Notes: generated by a model not told the origin, from the sequence alone. A DNA stretch of 64,000 nucleotides from UBA1127 sp965116355 (GCA_965116355.1 OZ220679.1:1550001-1614000); one strand, 5' to 3'; counted from the first letter of the stretch, positions 16,906 to 26,129 are shown. Made by a program: numbers and translations.

Positions 16906-17925
16906 ATGAATATTGACGCCCACGCGCACATCACCGGCCCCGTCGAGTACTACAACTACTTCCGCTCCCTCTCCAGCGGCTCCGGCGCCCTCCCGCGCCC
17001 CACCGCCCCTGACATCTCCGACGAGCGCATCGAGGAAAGCCTCCTCCCCCACATCGCCGAGGTCTCGGAGGTCGGCACGGATCTCCAGATCGTCTCGCCC
17101 CGCCCCTGGGCCGTCCCCACCGGCGACCGCCGCGAGAACGTCGTCCTCCGCATCACCCAGGGCGTCAACGACATGATCGCCCGCTGCGTGAAGCTCCACC
17201 CGGAGCGCTTCGTCGGCACCTGCGCCATCCCCCAGGCCGCCGGCCAGCCCATCTCCTTCTGCATAGAGGAGCTCGAGCGATGCGTCCTTGAGCTCGGCAT
17301 GGTCGGCCTCAAGATCAACCCCGACCCCGGCGAGGGCTCCATCGAGACCCCCCACATGGGCGATGAGTACTGGTACCCGCTCTACGAGAAGATGGTCGAG
17401 CTTGACGTCCCCGCCCTCGTCCACGGCGGCCCCTTCCGCTTCTCCCGCGAGCCCGAGCTCGGCTACTTCGTCGAGGAGGAGGCCGTCGCCGCCTGGGCCC
17501 TCATCCGCTCCCCGCAGGTCTTCCGCGACTTCCCCGACCTCAAGATCGTCATCGGCCACGGCGGCGGCTACATCCCCTACCAGGCCGGCCGCGGCCGCGC
17601 CTTCCGCATGAACTCCCAGTCCCGCGAGCCCGAGGCCAACTGGGAGAGCTTCGACGAGTCCATGCGCCGCCTCTACTACGACACCGTCCTCTACGACGGT
17701 GAGGCGATGGAGCTCCTCATCCGCGTCGTCGGCGTAGACCGCTGCATCTTCGGCACTGACAAGCCCGCCAACGGCTCCGTCAAGGACCCCGTCACCGGCC
17801 GCGCCCTCAACGACACCAAGCAGTACATAGACCGCATTGACTGGCTCACCGACGAGGACCGCCACGCCATCTTCGAGGGCAACGCCCGCCGCATCTACAC
17901 CCGCATGCAACCCCCGGCGGCGTAG
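16906..17925 (+). CDS. Amidohydrolase-family (ACMSD-like) hydrolase/decarboxylase, paralogue of the 6.8-kb gene
   Basis: A 339-residue TIM-barrel amidohydrolase. The N-terminal MNIDAHAHITGP holds the HXH motif, IVIGHGGGYIPYQAGRGRAF the barrel His, and CIFGTDKPANGS the final metal-binding Asp. It shares the layout QIVSPRP, FCIEELERCV and GLKINPDPGEG with the other copy and keeps the Asp that the other copy replaces by Glu, so this copy looks the more canonical. The ATG lies behind GGAGGG. Confidence 0.88.
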   Translation: MNIDAHAHITGPVEYYNYFRSLSSGSGALPRPTAPDISDERIEESLLPHIAEVSEVGTDLQIVSPRPWAVPTGDRRENVVLRITQGVNDMIARCVKLHPERFVGTCAIPQAAGQPISFCIEELERCVLELGMVGLKINPDPGEGSIETPHMGDEYWYPLYEKMVELDVPALVHGGPFRFSREPELGYFVEEEAVAAWALIRSPQVFRDFPDLKIVIGHGGGYIPYQAGRGRAFRMNSQSREPEANWESFDESMRRLYYDTVLYDGEAMELLIRVVGVDRCIFGTDKPANGSVKDPVTGRALNDTKQYIDRIDWLTDEDRHAIFEGNARRIYTRMQPPAA

Positions 17926-18126
17926 CGGCCCGCCCTCGCAGGAGTCGCCGTGAGAGCGAGCCCAGCCCTCAGAGCGTGGGTGAGACGCAGGTGAGCACGA
18001 ATCGACCGACCGCACCGGGATGGCGTTGCCTACGCCCGCCTGTCTCCGCTCTGGAGGCCCGGCCTCAGGCGCGCGCTGGCCCTCACCGCCGCCGCGCTCC
18101 TGCTCCTCGCGGCCGTCAACCTCGCC

Positions 18127-19191
18127 GTGGCCCTCTACTACTCCAACGTCCTCTACGACCTCGCCCTCGAGGTCCGCCCCGACGAGGTCGAGTACGACGT
18201 CACAGCCACCGACACCGCCGACGGCCTCGTGCGCCTCGAGGACGGCCCCGGCGACGGCCAGTGGCGGTTGCCCGGCCGGTGGGGCCTCGTGTGGGACGGC
18301 GGCAACGGCATGCTGGGCGAAATCGTCGAGGACGGCCCAACCCACGTCGTCCGCACCTTCACCCTCGTCGACGGCGACCCGCCGCGCGCCGCGCCCGCCG
18401 AGGTGACGAGCGACGTCTTCCCCAACGACCCATACCGCGCCTTCGGCATCGACTACGCGGAGGTCGAGTACGACGCGCCGCTTGGCCCGCAGGACGCCTG
18501 GCGCTTCGAGGGCAGCCTGGACACCTGGGCAATCTTCGTGCACGGCCATCGAGGCAAGCGCGGAGACGGCCTGCCGGCGCTGCCCACCCTGCACGCCCTC
18601 GGCATGCCCGCCCTCTTCATCGCCTACCGCAACGACCCGGGCCAGCCCGGCGACCCGAGCAACATCTACCAGTACGGCCTGACCGAGTGGGAGGACCTCC
18701 ACGCCGCGGCACAGTACGTCCTCTCCCAGCCGGAAGTGGAGCGGGTCGTGCTGATCGGCGACAGCATGGGCGGCGGCATAGTCACCAAGTTCCTCTTGGA
18801 GTCCCCTTTCGCCGCCTCCGTCGCCGTCGTCGTCCTGGACTCGCCCGTCCTGGACTTCAACGCCCCCGTCGACCTCGGCGCGCGCCAGCGCAACATTCCC
18901 GGCTTCGTCACCGCGACGGTCAAGTGGGTCGCCACCCTCCGCTTCGGCGTGGACTGGGCCGCCATGGACTACCTCGAGGACGCGGACCGACTCGACGTCC
19001 CCATCCTCCTCCTCCACGGCACCGACGACACCCGCGTCCCCAGAGAAACCAGCGACGAGCTAGCCCAGCTGCGCCCCGACATAGTCCACTACAGCGTCTA
19101 CGAAAACACCACCCACGGCGCCGCCTGGAACACCAACTCAGAGCGATACGAAGCAGAGCTCAAGGCATTCCTGCTCGAAGCCGCCCGCTGA
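18127..19191 (+). CDS. Alpha/beta-hydrolase, N-terminal membrane anchor encoded just upstream
   Basis: The catalytic part has GDSMGGG as nucleophile elbow (VLIGDSMGGGIVTKF), LLHGTDDTRVP for the acid, and ENTTHGAAW for the His. The GTG used here follows directly on a hydrophobic stretch in the same frame (LALTAAALLLLAAVNLAVAL) that should belong to the protein, yet no ATG, GTG or TTG lies between it and the in-frame stop at 17992. An ATG at 18020 would join it if one C were added in the CCC run near 18058-18060. The real N-terminus is thus uncertain, perhaps because of a frameshift. Confidence 0.75.
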   Translation: MALYYSNVLYDLALEVRPDEVEYDVTATDTADGLVRLEDGPGDGQWRLPGRWGLVWDGGNGMLGEIVEDGPTHVVRTFTLVDGDPPRAAPAEVTSDVFPNDPYRAFGIDYAEVEYDAPLGPQDAWRFEGSLDTWAIFVHGHRGKRGDGLPALPTLHALGMPALFIAYRNDPGQPGDPSNIYQYGLTEWEDLHAAAQYVLSQPEVERVVLIGDSMGGGIVTKFLLESPFAASVAVVVLDSPVLDFNAPVDLGARQRNIPGFVTATVKWVATLRFGVDWAAMDYLEDADRLDVPILLLHGTDDTRVPRETSDELAQLRPDIVHYSVYENTTHGAAWNTNSERYEAELKAFLLEAAR

Positions 19192-19194
19192 ACC

Positions 19195-19250
19195 ACCGCC
19201 GCTCGCCCTGACGCCGTCCTGAGCTCGTCGAAGGAGCCTGTCGAAGGAGC
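19195..19250. repeat. Dispersed GCTCGCCCTGACGCCGTCC..GTCGAAGG unit
   Basis: A single unit between the convergent alpha/beta-hydrolase and HAD genes. Confidence 0.75.
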
Positions 19251-19251
19251 C

Positions 19252-19992
19252 CTACCACCCGCCCCGCAACAACCCCTCCACCCCCGCGAGGTCGTGCACC
19301 GTCGGCACCCCCTCCGGCGGCGCCTCCTCCGGCGCTACGTCCGGGTACCGGTTCATGTACACCGGCGCGATGCCCACGGACATCGCACCCTCCACGTCGC
19401 CCGTCACCGAGTCCCCCACCATCACGGACTCCGACGGCCCGGCGTTCGCCCGCGCCAGCGCCGCTAGGTAGATCGGCGGGTGCGGCTTCCCGATGCCCAC
19501 CTCGCCCGACGTCACCACGAAGTCCGTCCACGCGTCCAGCCCCAGGTCGCTCGCCACCTGCGCCCCCGTCGACGCCATGTTCGTGATGACGCCCACCACG
19601 TACCCCGACGCCCGCAGCCGCGGCAGCGTCTCGCCCACGTCGTCGAAGAGCGCCATCCCGTACGGGATCTCCCGCACCCGCTCCCAGATCCGCCCCGCCA
19701 CCGACGGCGGCACGTCGACGCCCGCGCCCTCCAGGATGAGCCGCTCGTACTCCGTGAAGAACGCGAGCTGCTCCCCCGCCGGCCGACGCTGCACCTGCCC
19801 TCGCGCGTTCTCGCGAGACATGAACGCGTCCGCCCGCAGATACCCCCGAGCGATCCCCTCCGCCGTCACCGAGTACCCGAAGTCCGCGCACGCCTGCGCC
19901 TGTATCTGCTCGCGAGGCGGCCAGAACCGCGCCAGCGTGTTGTACAGGTCGAAGAACACCGCCTTGATGCGGTGGCTCCCATTCGTAGTCAT
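19252..19992 (-). CDS. HAD-superfamily hydrolase (subfamily IA)
   Basis: A 246-residue HAD phosphatase-like protein. Motif I is AVFFDLYNTLA, with the nucleophile Asp and a Tyr in place of the second acid residue as in many IA members. Motif II is VGVITNMAS, motif III the Lys in GIGKPHPP, and motif IV VMVGDSVTGDVEGA. A helical cap lies between motifs I and II. No Shine-Dalgarno site precedes the ATG; TAGCAT ends six bases before it, which suggests a leaderless transcript. The substrate is unknown. Confidence 0.85.
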   Translation of the reverse strand: MTTNGSHRIKAVFFDLYNTLARFWPPREQIQAQACADFGYSVTAEGIARGYLRADAFMSRENARGQVQRRPAGEQLAFFTEYERLILEGAGVDVPPSVAGRIWERVREIPYGMALFDDVGETLPRLRASGYVVGVITNMASTGAQVASDLGLDAWTDFVVTSGEVGIGKPHPPIYLAALARANAGPSESVMVGDSVTGDVEGAMSVGIAPVYMNRYPDVAPEEAPPEGVPTVHDLAGVEGLLRGGW

Positions 19993-20024
19993 ACCGCAAT
20001 GCTACCAGCCGCCGCCGGCAAAGG

Positions 20025-20265
20025 AAACGACGTAGGGGCGATTCGAGAATCGCCCACCTCGCCATAGGCGAGGCCGCCGCCGTTGGGCGGGAACCCGCCA
20101 ACGCAAGAGAGCGGCGCCCCACCCCGACCATCGTTTTACCGGCGAAAGCCGGTACCCAGAAACCTCACCACAACGGACTTCGCGGCCCCTAGCGTCGTTC
20201 CTGCGGAGGCAGGAACCCCGACAAACCCAACCCCGTTCCCCACCCGTTCGCCCTAAGCTTGTCGA
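20025..20265. repeat. Dispersed repeat cluster between HAD gene and gyrA
   Basis: It contains a GTAGGGGCGATTCGAGAATCGCCC palindrome (also at about 29397), a TCGTTTTACCGGCGAAAGCCGG unit, a GTCGTTCCTGCGGAGGCAGG unit and a GTTCGCCCTAAGCTTGTCG unit. Confidence 0.8.
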
Positions 20266-20270
20266 AAGGT

Positions 20271-20309
20271 GAAAGGAAGAGAGCGGCGCCCCACCGGAGC
20301 GCCGCTCTC
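20271..20309 (-). terminator. Putative terminator of gyrA
   Basis: GAGAGCGGCGC and GCGCCGCTCTC form an 11-bp stem with a 9-base loop. On the minus strand it is followed by TTCCTTTC. It lies 24 bases after the gyrA stop codon. Confidence 0.65.
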
Positions 20310-20333
20310 CAATTGCCCTTGTCCGGGACGAGC

Positions 20334-23111
20334 CTACTCCTCAGCCTCCTCGTCCTCCTCACCATCGTCATCGGCGAGGTCGTCGGCCTCCAGGTCGTCC
20401 TCGTCCTCCTCGGAGTCGGAGAACTCCGCGTCGTCGGGCTCGAGCCCCTGGTCCTCCAGCGGCATGCCGAGCTGCTCGGCCCCTGCCGCCGCGTCCTCGA
20501 TGTCCGACGCCGCCTGCCCGTGCGGCGGGCGCGGCCTGCGCCGTGCCGCCGGCTTGACTTCCGCCGCGCCGTCTGTGGCGCCTGCGCCCCGCCGCGACGG
20601 CCGCTGTGGCGCTGCCTTCTCGCTGGTTTCCGCCTCTGCCGGCGTCAGGATGGCCATCGACGTCACCCGGTAGTCCTCCACGTCCACCACGCTGACGCCC
20701 CGGCGCGCGTAGCGGCCCTTCTCGCGTACCTCGCTCACCGTAAGCCGGATCACGTTGGGCTGCGACGTGGACACCACCAGGTCCTCGGACCCCTTCACGA
20801 TGAGCGCCGCCGCCAGCGGGCCCGTCTTCTCGTCTGCGGGGTAGGCCGTCAGGCCGTAGCCCCCGCGCTTTTGGGCGCGGAAGCTGTTGTTCGAGGTGTC
20901 GCCGTCTAGGGTGGTCAGCTTGCCGTAGCCGTTCTCGCTCATGAGCAGCAGCTTGCCCTCCGGGGCCACGATGTCCATCGCCAGCACGTAGTCCTCAGGC
21001 CGCAGCCGGATGGCCCGCACCGTGCCCGCCGTCCGCGACCGCACCTGCAGCTCGTCGATGGAGAACCGAACGCTCTTGCCCTGCCGCGTCACCACCATCA
21101 CCTCGTCGCCGCCCATGGCCTTCCGCGCCGAGACCAGGTGGTCGTCCTCCCTCAGGTCCATCGCAATGATCCCGCTGCTGCGGATGCGCGCGAATCGCAC
21201 CAGCGGCACCCGCTTGATGCCGCCCTGCTGCGTCGCCATCACCAGGTACCCCTCCTGCCCGAACTCCGAGAGCGCGACAACCGACGTGACGCTCTCGTCG
21301 TCCTGCATGGCGGGGATGAGCACCCCGATGGGCGTGCCCCGCGTGACGCGCCCGCTCGGCTCCGGGATGTCGTAGCACTTGCGAGAGTACACCCGGCCGG
21401 CGTCCGTGAAGAACAGGACCGTGTCCTTGGTGTCGCACACCAGCGTCAGCCGGATGTCGTCGTCCTCGGTCGTCTTGCGCATGCCGACTTTGCCCTTGCC
21501 CCCGCGGTGCTGCAGCCGGTACGTGCTCAGGCTCGTCCGCTTGGTGTACCCGTTGTTGGTCAGCGTCACGATCATGTCCGCGTGCGCAACCAGCTCGTCG
21601 CGGGTGAGGCGCCGCGCCTCCTCCGGCCGGACCTCCGTCCGCCGACGATCGCCGTACTTCTTCCGAAGCTCCTGGTTCTCGCGCTTCACCTCGGCCCGCA
21701 CGAGCGCCTCGTCGCCGAGCAGCGCCTCCAGGTTGGAGATCTGCTTCGTCAGCTCGGCGTGCTCATCTTCCAGCCGCAGGTGGTCGAGGGCCGTCAAGCG
21801 CCGAAGCTGCATGTCCAGGATGGCCTGCGCCTGGATCTGCGTCAGGTCGAACCGCTGCATCAGGTTGTTCCGCGCAGCCTCCGCGTCGTCCGACCCGCGG
21901 ATGATGGCGATGACCTCGTCCAGGTTGTCGATCGCCTTGAGCAGCCCCTCCAGGATGTGGTCGCGGTCCTTCGCCTTGTCCAGGTCGTACTGCGCCCGCC
22001 GCGTGACCACCTCGACGCGGAACTCGATGTAGTGGTGCAGGATGTCGCGGATGGTCAGCACCTGCGGCTGCCCGTCCACCAGCGCCAGCATGTTCATGTT
22101 GTACGCCATCTGCAGCGGCGTCTGCTCGTACAGGTTGCTCAGCACGTACACCGGGTCCGCCGCCGTCCGCAGCTCGACGACGACCCGCAGCCCCTGCCGG
22201 TCCGACTCGTCGCGCACGTCGCTGATGCCCTCGATCTTCCGGTCCCGGGCAAGCTGCGCGATCTTCTCCACCATGCTCGCCTTGTTGAGCTGGTACGGGA
22301 TCTCCGTGATGACGATCTGGCTCCGGTCCCCGTTGCGGCCGATGGCCTCGATGTCCGCCTTGCCCCGCATCAGGATGCGCCCGTTGCCCGTCTGGTAGGC
22401 GGCGTGGACGTTGGCCTTCCCCTGCCCCGCCATGATGATGCCGCCCGTCGGGAAGTCCGGCCCCTGGATGTGCTTCATCACGTCGTCGACCGTGGCGTCC
22501 GGGTTGTCGATCATCAGGTTGATGGCGTCGCACAGCTCCCGCAGGTTGTGTGGCGGGATCGACGTCGCCATGCCCACCGCGATCCCCGACGCCCCGTTCG
22601 CGAGCAGGAATGGCAGCCGCGCCGGCAGCACGCTCGGCTCGTTGAGCGAGTCGTCGAAGTTCGGCGAGAAGTTGACCGTGTTGCGGTCCATGTCCTGCAA
22701 CATCTCGGTCGCGATGGCCGCCAGCCGCGCCTCCGTGTACCGCATCGCCGCCGGCGGGTCGTTGTCGATCGACCCGAAGTTCCCCTGCCCGTCGACCATG
22801 GGGTAGCGCATCGTGAACGCTTGCGCCATCCGCACCTGCGCGTCGTACACCGACGCGTCCCCGTGCGGGTGGTACTTCCCCAGCACCTCGCCCACCAGCC
22901 GCGCGCTCTTCTTGTACCCCGAGCCCGGCCGCATGGCCAGCTCGTCCATCGCGTACAGGATCCGCCGCTGCACGGGCTTCAGGCCGTCGCGCACGTCCGG
23001 CAGCGCCCGCGCCACGATGACGCTCATCGCGTAGTCGAGATACGACGCCCGCAGCTCCTCGTCTATCCGCCGGGGCTCTACGTTGCCGATGTTGCCTGGG
23101 CTCGTGGTCAT
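20334..23111 (-). CDS. gyrA: DNA gyrase subunit A
   Basis: A 925-residue GyrA. The breakage-reunion domain carries the catalytic Tyr in AAMRYTEARL (Y125). The quinolone region reads HPHGDASVYD, so the position equivalent to E. coli Ser83 is Ala (A86), while Asp87 is kept (D90). The GyrA box is QHRGGKG, close to QRRGGKG, so it should be a gyrase rather than Topo IV. After the six-bladed domain there is an Arg/Pro-rich linker and a very acidic tail of about 50 residues. The ATG follows GGAGGTAACC. Confidence 0.97.
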   Translation of the reverse strand: MTTSPGNIGNVEPRRIDEELRASYLDYAMSVIVARALPDVRDGLKPVQRRILYAMDELAMRPGSGYKKSARLVGEVLGKYHPHGDASVYDAQVRMAQAFTMRYPMVDGQGNFGSIDNDPPAAMRYTEARLAAIATEMLQDMDRNTVNFSPNFDDSLNEPSVLPARLPFLLANGASGIAVGMATSIPPHNLRELCDAINLMIDNPDATVDDVMKHIQGPDFPTGGIIMAGQGKANVHAAYQTGNGRILMRGKADIEAIGRNGDRSQIVITEIPYQLNKASMVEKIAQLARDRKIEGISDVRDESDRQGLRVVVELRTAADPVYVLSNLYEQTPLQMAYNMNMLALVDGQPQVLTIRDILHHYIEFRVEVVTRRAQYDLDKAKDRDHILEGLLKAIDNLDEVIAIIRGSDDAEAARNNLMQRFDLTQIQAQAILDMQLRRLTALDHLRLEDEHAELTKQISNLEALLGDEALVRAEVKRENQELRKKYGDRRRTEVRPEEARRLTRDELVAHADMIVTLTNNGYTKRTSLSTYRLQHRGGKGKVGMRKTTEDDDIRLTLVCDTKDTVLFFTDAGRVYSRKCYDIPEPSGRVTRGTPIGVLIPAMQDDESVTSVVALSEFGQEGYLVMATQQGGIKRVPLVRFARIRSSGIIAMDLREDDHLVSARKAMGGDEVMVVTRQGKSVRFSIDELQVRSRTAGTVRAIRLRPEDYVLAMDIVAPEGKLLLMSENGYGKLTTLDGDTSNNSFRAQKRGGYGLTAYPADEKTGPLAAALIVKGSEDLVVSTSQPNVIRLTVSEVREKGRYARRGVSVVDVEDYRVTSMAILTPAEAETSEKAAPQRPSRRGAGATDGAAEVKPAARRRPRPPHGQAASDIEDAAAGAEQLGMPLEDQGLEPDDAEFSDSEEDEDDLEADDLADDDGEEDEEAEE

Positions 23112-23163
23112 GTCTGGTTACCTCCGGGAATGTATCCAGCGCCCGTTGATTCGGGCGTCTTCG

Positions 23164-23643
23164 CTAGAACGGCGACAGCGTGCCTTCCAGGGAGTTTGCA
23201 TGTTGCTTGACGGCGTCGGAGAACTTGACCTGCGCCGACTCCGGGCTCACCTGCGTGATCTTCCATGTCCCGTCCTTGTGGCGGACGATGATCACGCCCT
23301 CGGACAGGAAGCCGCCGCCCGTCTCGGCCATCGCGGTCAGCGACTTGTACGGCAGCTCCACCGCGATGTTCCCGCCCGCCATCCGGTGCTTGAGGAAGAG
23401 GACCCGCCGGTCGGTGGCGACGGCCACCCCGCGGTCGTCGTGGTAGCCCCACAGCTTCAGCCCCCGCTTCAGCGGGACGACGGGCTGCAGGAAGGTGCTC
23501 TCCGATATGGCCTGGACCCGCTCATCCTTCAGCAGGATGTCGTGCAGCATGAGCCTCTCTCTCGCGTGCTTGCCCTTGCCCCAGCTGCCGGGCTTCGTGA
23601 AATGCCATAACTCGTCAATTCTGACCTGGTCTTCTATCTCCAT
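23164..23643 (-). CDS. PH-like (YokE-type) domain protein between gyrB and gyrA
   Basis: A 159-residue soluble protein. The C-terminal part (RVLFLKHRMAGGNIAVELPY..VIIVRHKDGTWKITQVSPE) has the seven-strand pattern of bacterial PH-like domains of the YokE group. The N-terminal part is LMLHDILLKDERVQAISEST. Such domains often sense cell-envelope stress or bind other proteins; no partner is known here. It lies 65 bases after gyrB and 52 before gyrA on the same strand, so it is probably cotranscribed with the gyrase genes. No signal peptide is present. Confidence 0.7.
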   Translation of the reverse strand: MEIEDQVRIDELWHFTKPGSWGKGKHARERLMLHDILLKDERVQAISESTFLQPVVPLKRGLKLWGYHDDRGVAVATDRRVLFLKHRMAGGNIAVELPYKSLTAMAETGGGFLSEGVIIVRHKDGTWKITQVSPESAQVKFSDAVKQHANSLEGTLSPF

Positions 23644-23708
23644 GGTAAAGACTCCCTTGTATCTACTGGCCCTGTCGATTCGTTGACAGGCCGCCTCCAA
23701 CCGGTCCG

Positions 23709-25787
23709 CTACACGTCGAGGTTGCGGACGCTCTTCGCGTACTCCATGATGAACGACTTCCGAGGCGCCACCTCCGCGCCCATGAGGCGGTCGAACTCCG
23801 CCGCCACCAGCTGCACGGCGTCCTCCCAGTCCTCGTCGTCGTCCCGGTCCTCGCGGTCGTCGTGATCCAGCATGTCGGCCACGTCCCGCATGTTCACCTG
23901 CAGCAGCGTGCGGGTCGAGGGGTTCAGCGTCGTCTCCCACAGCTGGTCCGGGTTCATCTCACCCAGGCCCTTGTACCGCTGCAGGCTGACGCCCCGCTTG
24001 CCCTCCAGCTTCTTCATCTCCGCTTCCATCTGCCCCTCGGTGTACACGTACCGCACGTTCCGCCCCTGCCCGATGCGGTACAGCGGCGGCTGCGCGATGT
24101 ACAGGAAGCCCTTGCGAATGAGCGCCGGCATGTTGTGGAAGAAGAAGTTGAGCAGCAGCGTCCGGATGTGCGAGCCGTCCACGTCCGCGTCCGTCATGAT
24201 GATGACGCGGTGGTAGCGCAGCTTCTTCTCGTCGAAGTCCTCGCCGAACCCCGCGCCGATCGCCGTGATCAGCACGCGGATCTCCTCGTGCGAGAGCAGC
24301 TTCTCCAGCCGCGTCTTCTCCGCCTGGTACGCCAGCTTGGAGCCGTCCCCGTTCCCGTTGCCGCCGTTCATCTCGACCTTCTGGCGGCCCTGCGGGTACA
24401 GCACCTTCTCCACGTTCAGGATCTTGCCCTTCAGCGGCAGGATCGCCTGGAACGACCGGTCCCGCCCCATCTTCGCCGACCCGCCTGCCGACTCACCCTC
24501 GACGATGAAGATCTCCGACTTCTCCGGGTCCTTCTCGGAGCAGTCCGCCAGCTTGCCCGGCAGGCCGTTCCCGTCCAGCGCGTTCTTGCGGATGACCAGC
24601 TCCCGCGCCTTCCGCGCCGCCTCCCGCGCCTTCTGCGCCAGCGACGCCCGTTCGACGATGCGCTTCGCGTCCGTCGGGTGGTCCTCCAGGTAGATCGTCA
24701 GCTGCTCCGCCACGATCGACTCGACCACCGGCTTGATCTCCGCGTTGCCCAGCTTGCCCTTCGTCTGCCCCTCGAACTGCGGGTCGATCATCTTCACCGA
24801 CAGCACGGAGGTCAGCCCTTCGCGGACGTCCTCGCCCTGGAAGTTGTTCTGGTCGTCCTTCACCAGCTTCTGCTTGCGGGCGTAGTCGTTCAGCGCCCGC
24901 GTCAGCGCCGCCCGGAACCCCGTGACGTGCGTCCCGCCCTCGATCGTCGCGATGCAGTTCACAAACGCCGGCGCCTCTTCGCGCACGTTCGTCGTGTACT
25001 GCATCGCCAGGGCGACCTGCGTCGTCCCCGACGACTTCGTGATGGTGATGACGTCGTGCAGCGTCTCGCGGCCGTGGTTGAGCTCGCCAACCATCTCCTT
25101 GATGCCGCCCTCGAACTTGTACTTGACCCGCTTGTTCTCGAGATCGCTCTTCAGGTCGATCTCGAGCCCCGGGTTCAGGTACGCCATCTCCTTGAACCGC
25201 TGCGCCAGCGTGTCGAACTCGAACATGCAGGTCGAGAAGATCTGGTTGTCCGGCATGAACCCGACGATGGTTCCGCGCACGGTGGACTTGCCCACCTGCG
25301 CCAGCGGCTCCACGGGCCGGCCGCGATTGAACTCCTGCCGGTACCGAGCCCCGTCCCGCTTGACCTCCACCCACAGCCACTCGCTCAGGAAGTTCACCAC
25401 GGACGCGCCCACGCCGTGCAGCCCGCCCGACACCTGGTAGCTCCCGCTGCCGAACTTGCCGCCCGCGTGCAGCTTCGTGAACACCGTCTCCACCGTCGAG
25501 ACCCCCGTCACCGCGTGCCGCTCCACGGGCACGCCGCGGCCGTTGTCCTCGATCTTCATGGAGCCGTCGGCCTGGATGGTGATCGTCACCTTGTCGCAGT
25601 AGCCCGCCATCGCCTCGTCGACGGCGTTGTCGACGATCTCGTACACAAGGTGGTGCAGCCCGCGCTCGTCCGTGCTCCCGATGTACATCCCTGGCCGAAG
25701 GCGCACGGCCTCGAGGCCTTCTAGTACCTGGATATCTTCGGCGCCGTACTGGGCTTTGGCCACAGTTCCCTCAAGAAGCTCCGTCAT
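23709..25787 (-). CDS. gyrB: DNA gyrase subunit B
   Basis: A 692-residue GyrB. The GHKL ATPase domain has EIVDNAVDEA and the glycine-rich GSYQVSGGLHGVGASVVN. The TOPRIM domain has FIVEGESAGGSAK and IIMTDADVDGSHI, and the C-terminus ends in RRKSF-like APRKSFIMEYAKSVRNLDV. A Gly/Asn-rich insertion (NGGNGNGDGSK) and an Asp-rich stretch (DDREDRDDDEDWED) extend it beyond the usual about 640 residues. A long leader of roughly 200 bases separates the promoter from the ATG. Confidence 0.97.
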   Translation of the reverse strand: MTELLEGTVAKAQYGAEDIQVLEGLEAVRLRPGMYIGSTDERGLHHLVYEIVDNAVDEAMAGYCDKVTITIQADGSMKIEDNGRGVPVERHAVTGVSTVETVFTKLHAGGKFGSGSYQVSGGLHGVGASVVNFLSEWLWVEVKRDGARYRQEFNRGRPVEPLAQVGKSTVRGTIVGFMPDNQIFSTCMFEFDTLAQRFKEMAYLNPGLEIDLKSDLENKRVKYKFEGGIKEMVGELNHGRETLHDVITITKSSGTTQVALAMQYTTNVREEAPAFVNCIATIEGGTHVTGFRAALTRALNDYARKQKLVKDDQNNFQGEDVREGLTSVLSVKMIDPQFEGQTKGKLGNAEIKPVVESIVAEQLTIYLEDHPTDAKRIVERASLAQKAREAARKARELVIRKNALDGNGLPGKLADCSEKDPEKSEIFIVEGESAGGSAKMGRDRSFQAILPLKGKILNVEKVLYPQGRQKVEMNGGNGNGDGSKLAYQAEKTRLEKLLSHEEIRVLITAIGAGFGEDFDEKKLRYHRVIIMTDADVDGSHIRTLLLNFFFHNMPALIRKGFLYIAQPPLYRIGQGRNVRYVYTEGQMEAEMKKLEGKRGVSLQRYKGLGEMNPDQLWETTLNPSTRTLLQVNMRDVADMLDHDDREDRDDDEDWEDAVQLVAAEFDRLMGAEVAPRKSFIMEYAKSVRNLDV

Positions 25788-26007
25788 CGTATCTACTCCA
25801 CTCCCGGGGACCCGCGGCCCCCCGTATTCGACGGCACTGGTTCCGCCGGGCCGGCGCCCGGAAAAACCGGAACCGCTGGTTTAACGCCACGCTCCGGAAT
25901 CTGCTGCGCGGCGGTGGTCCGCCCAGGGGCGGCATCCACAATGGTTCCCGGCGCCGATTTTCCTATCTGGGCCCCGCCCCGCGAGACCGGCGCCAATCAC
26001 CTCTCAC

Positions 26008-26037
26008 ATTATATCTGAAAAGCTACAGAAAAGCTAC
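26008..26037 (-). promoter_or_regulatory. Probable gyrB promoter with tandem direct repeat
   Basis: On the minus strand a perfect TATAAT (26013-26008) lies about 220 bases before gyrB. Upstream of it, GAAAAGCTAC (plus-strand reading) occurs twice with an 11-base period (26017-26026 and 26028-26037), covering the spacer and the -35 region. The -35 box itself is weak (TAGCTT). Confidence 0.55.
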
Positions 26038-26129
26038 TCTTCTCAACCCCTTCCGCAGCCAATCCCCAAACTCCCCCAAAACCGCCCCGTCACCGGCCCA
26101 AAACCGCCCCCCAGCCGGACGCGCCGGAC

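Noticed and set aside
20995..25724. Long antisense frames over gyrA and gyrB (up to 690 codons)
   Set aside because: They are Arg/Val/His-rich mirror images of codon-biased genes, with no ribosome binding sites or motifs.
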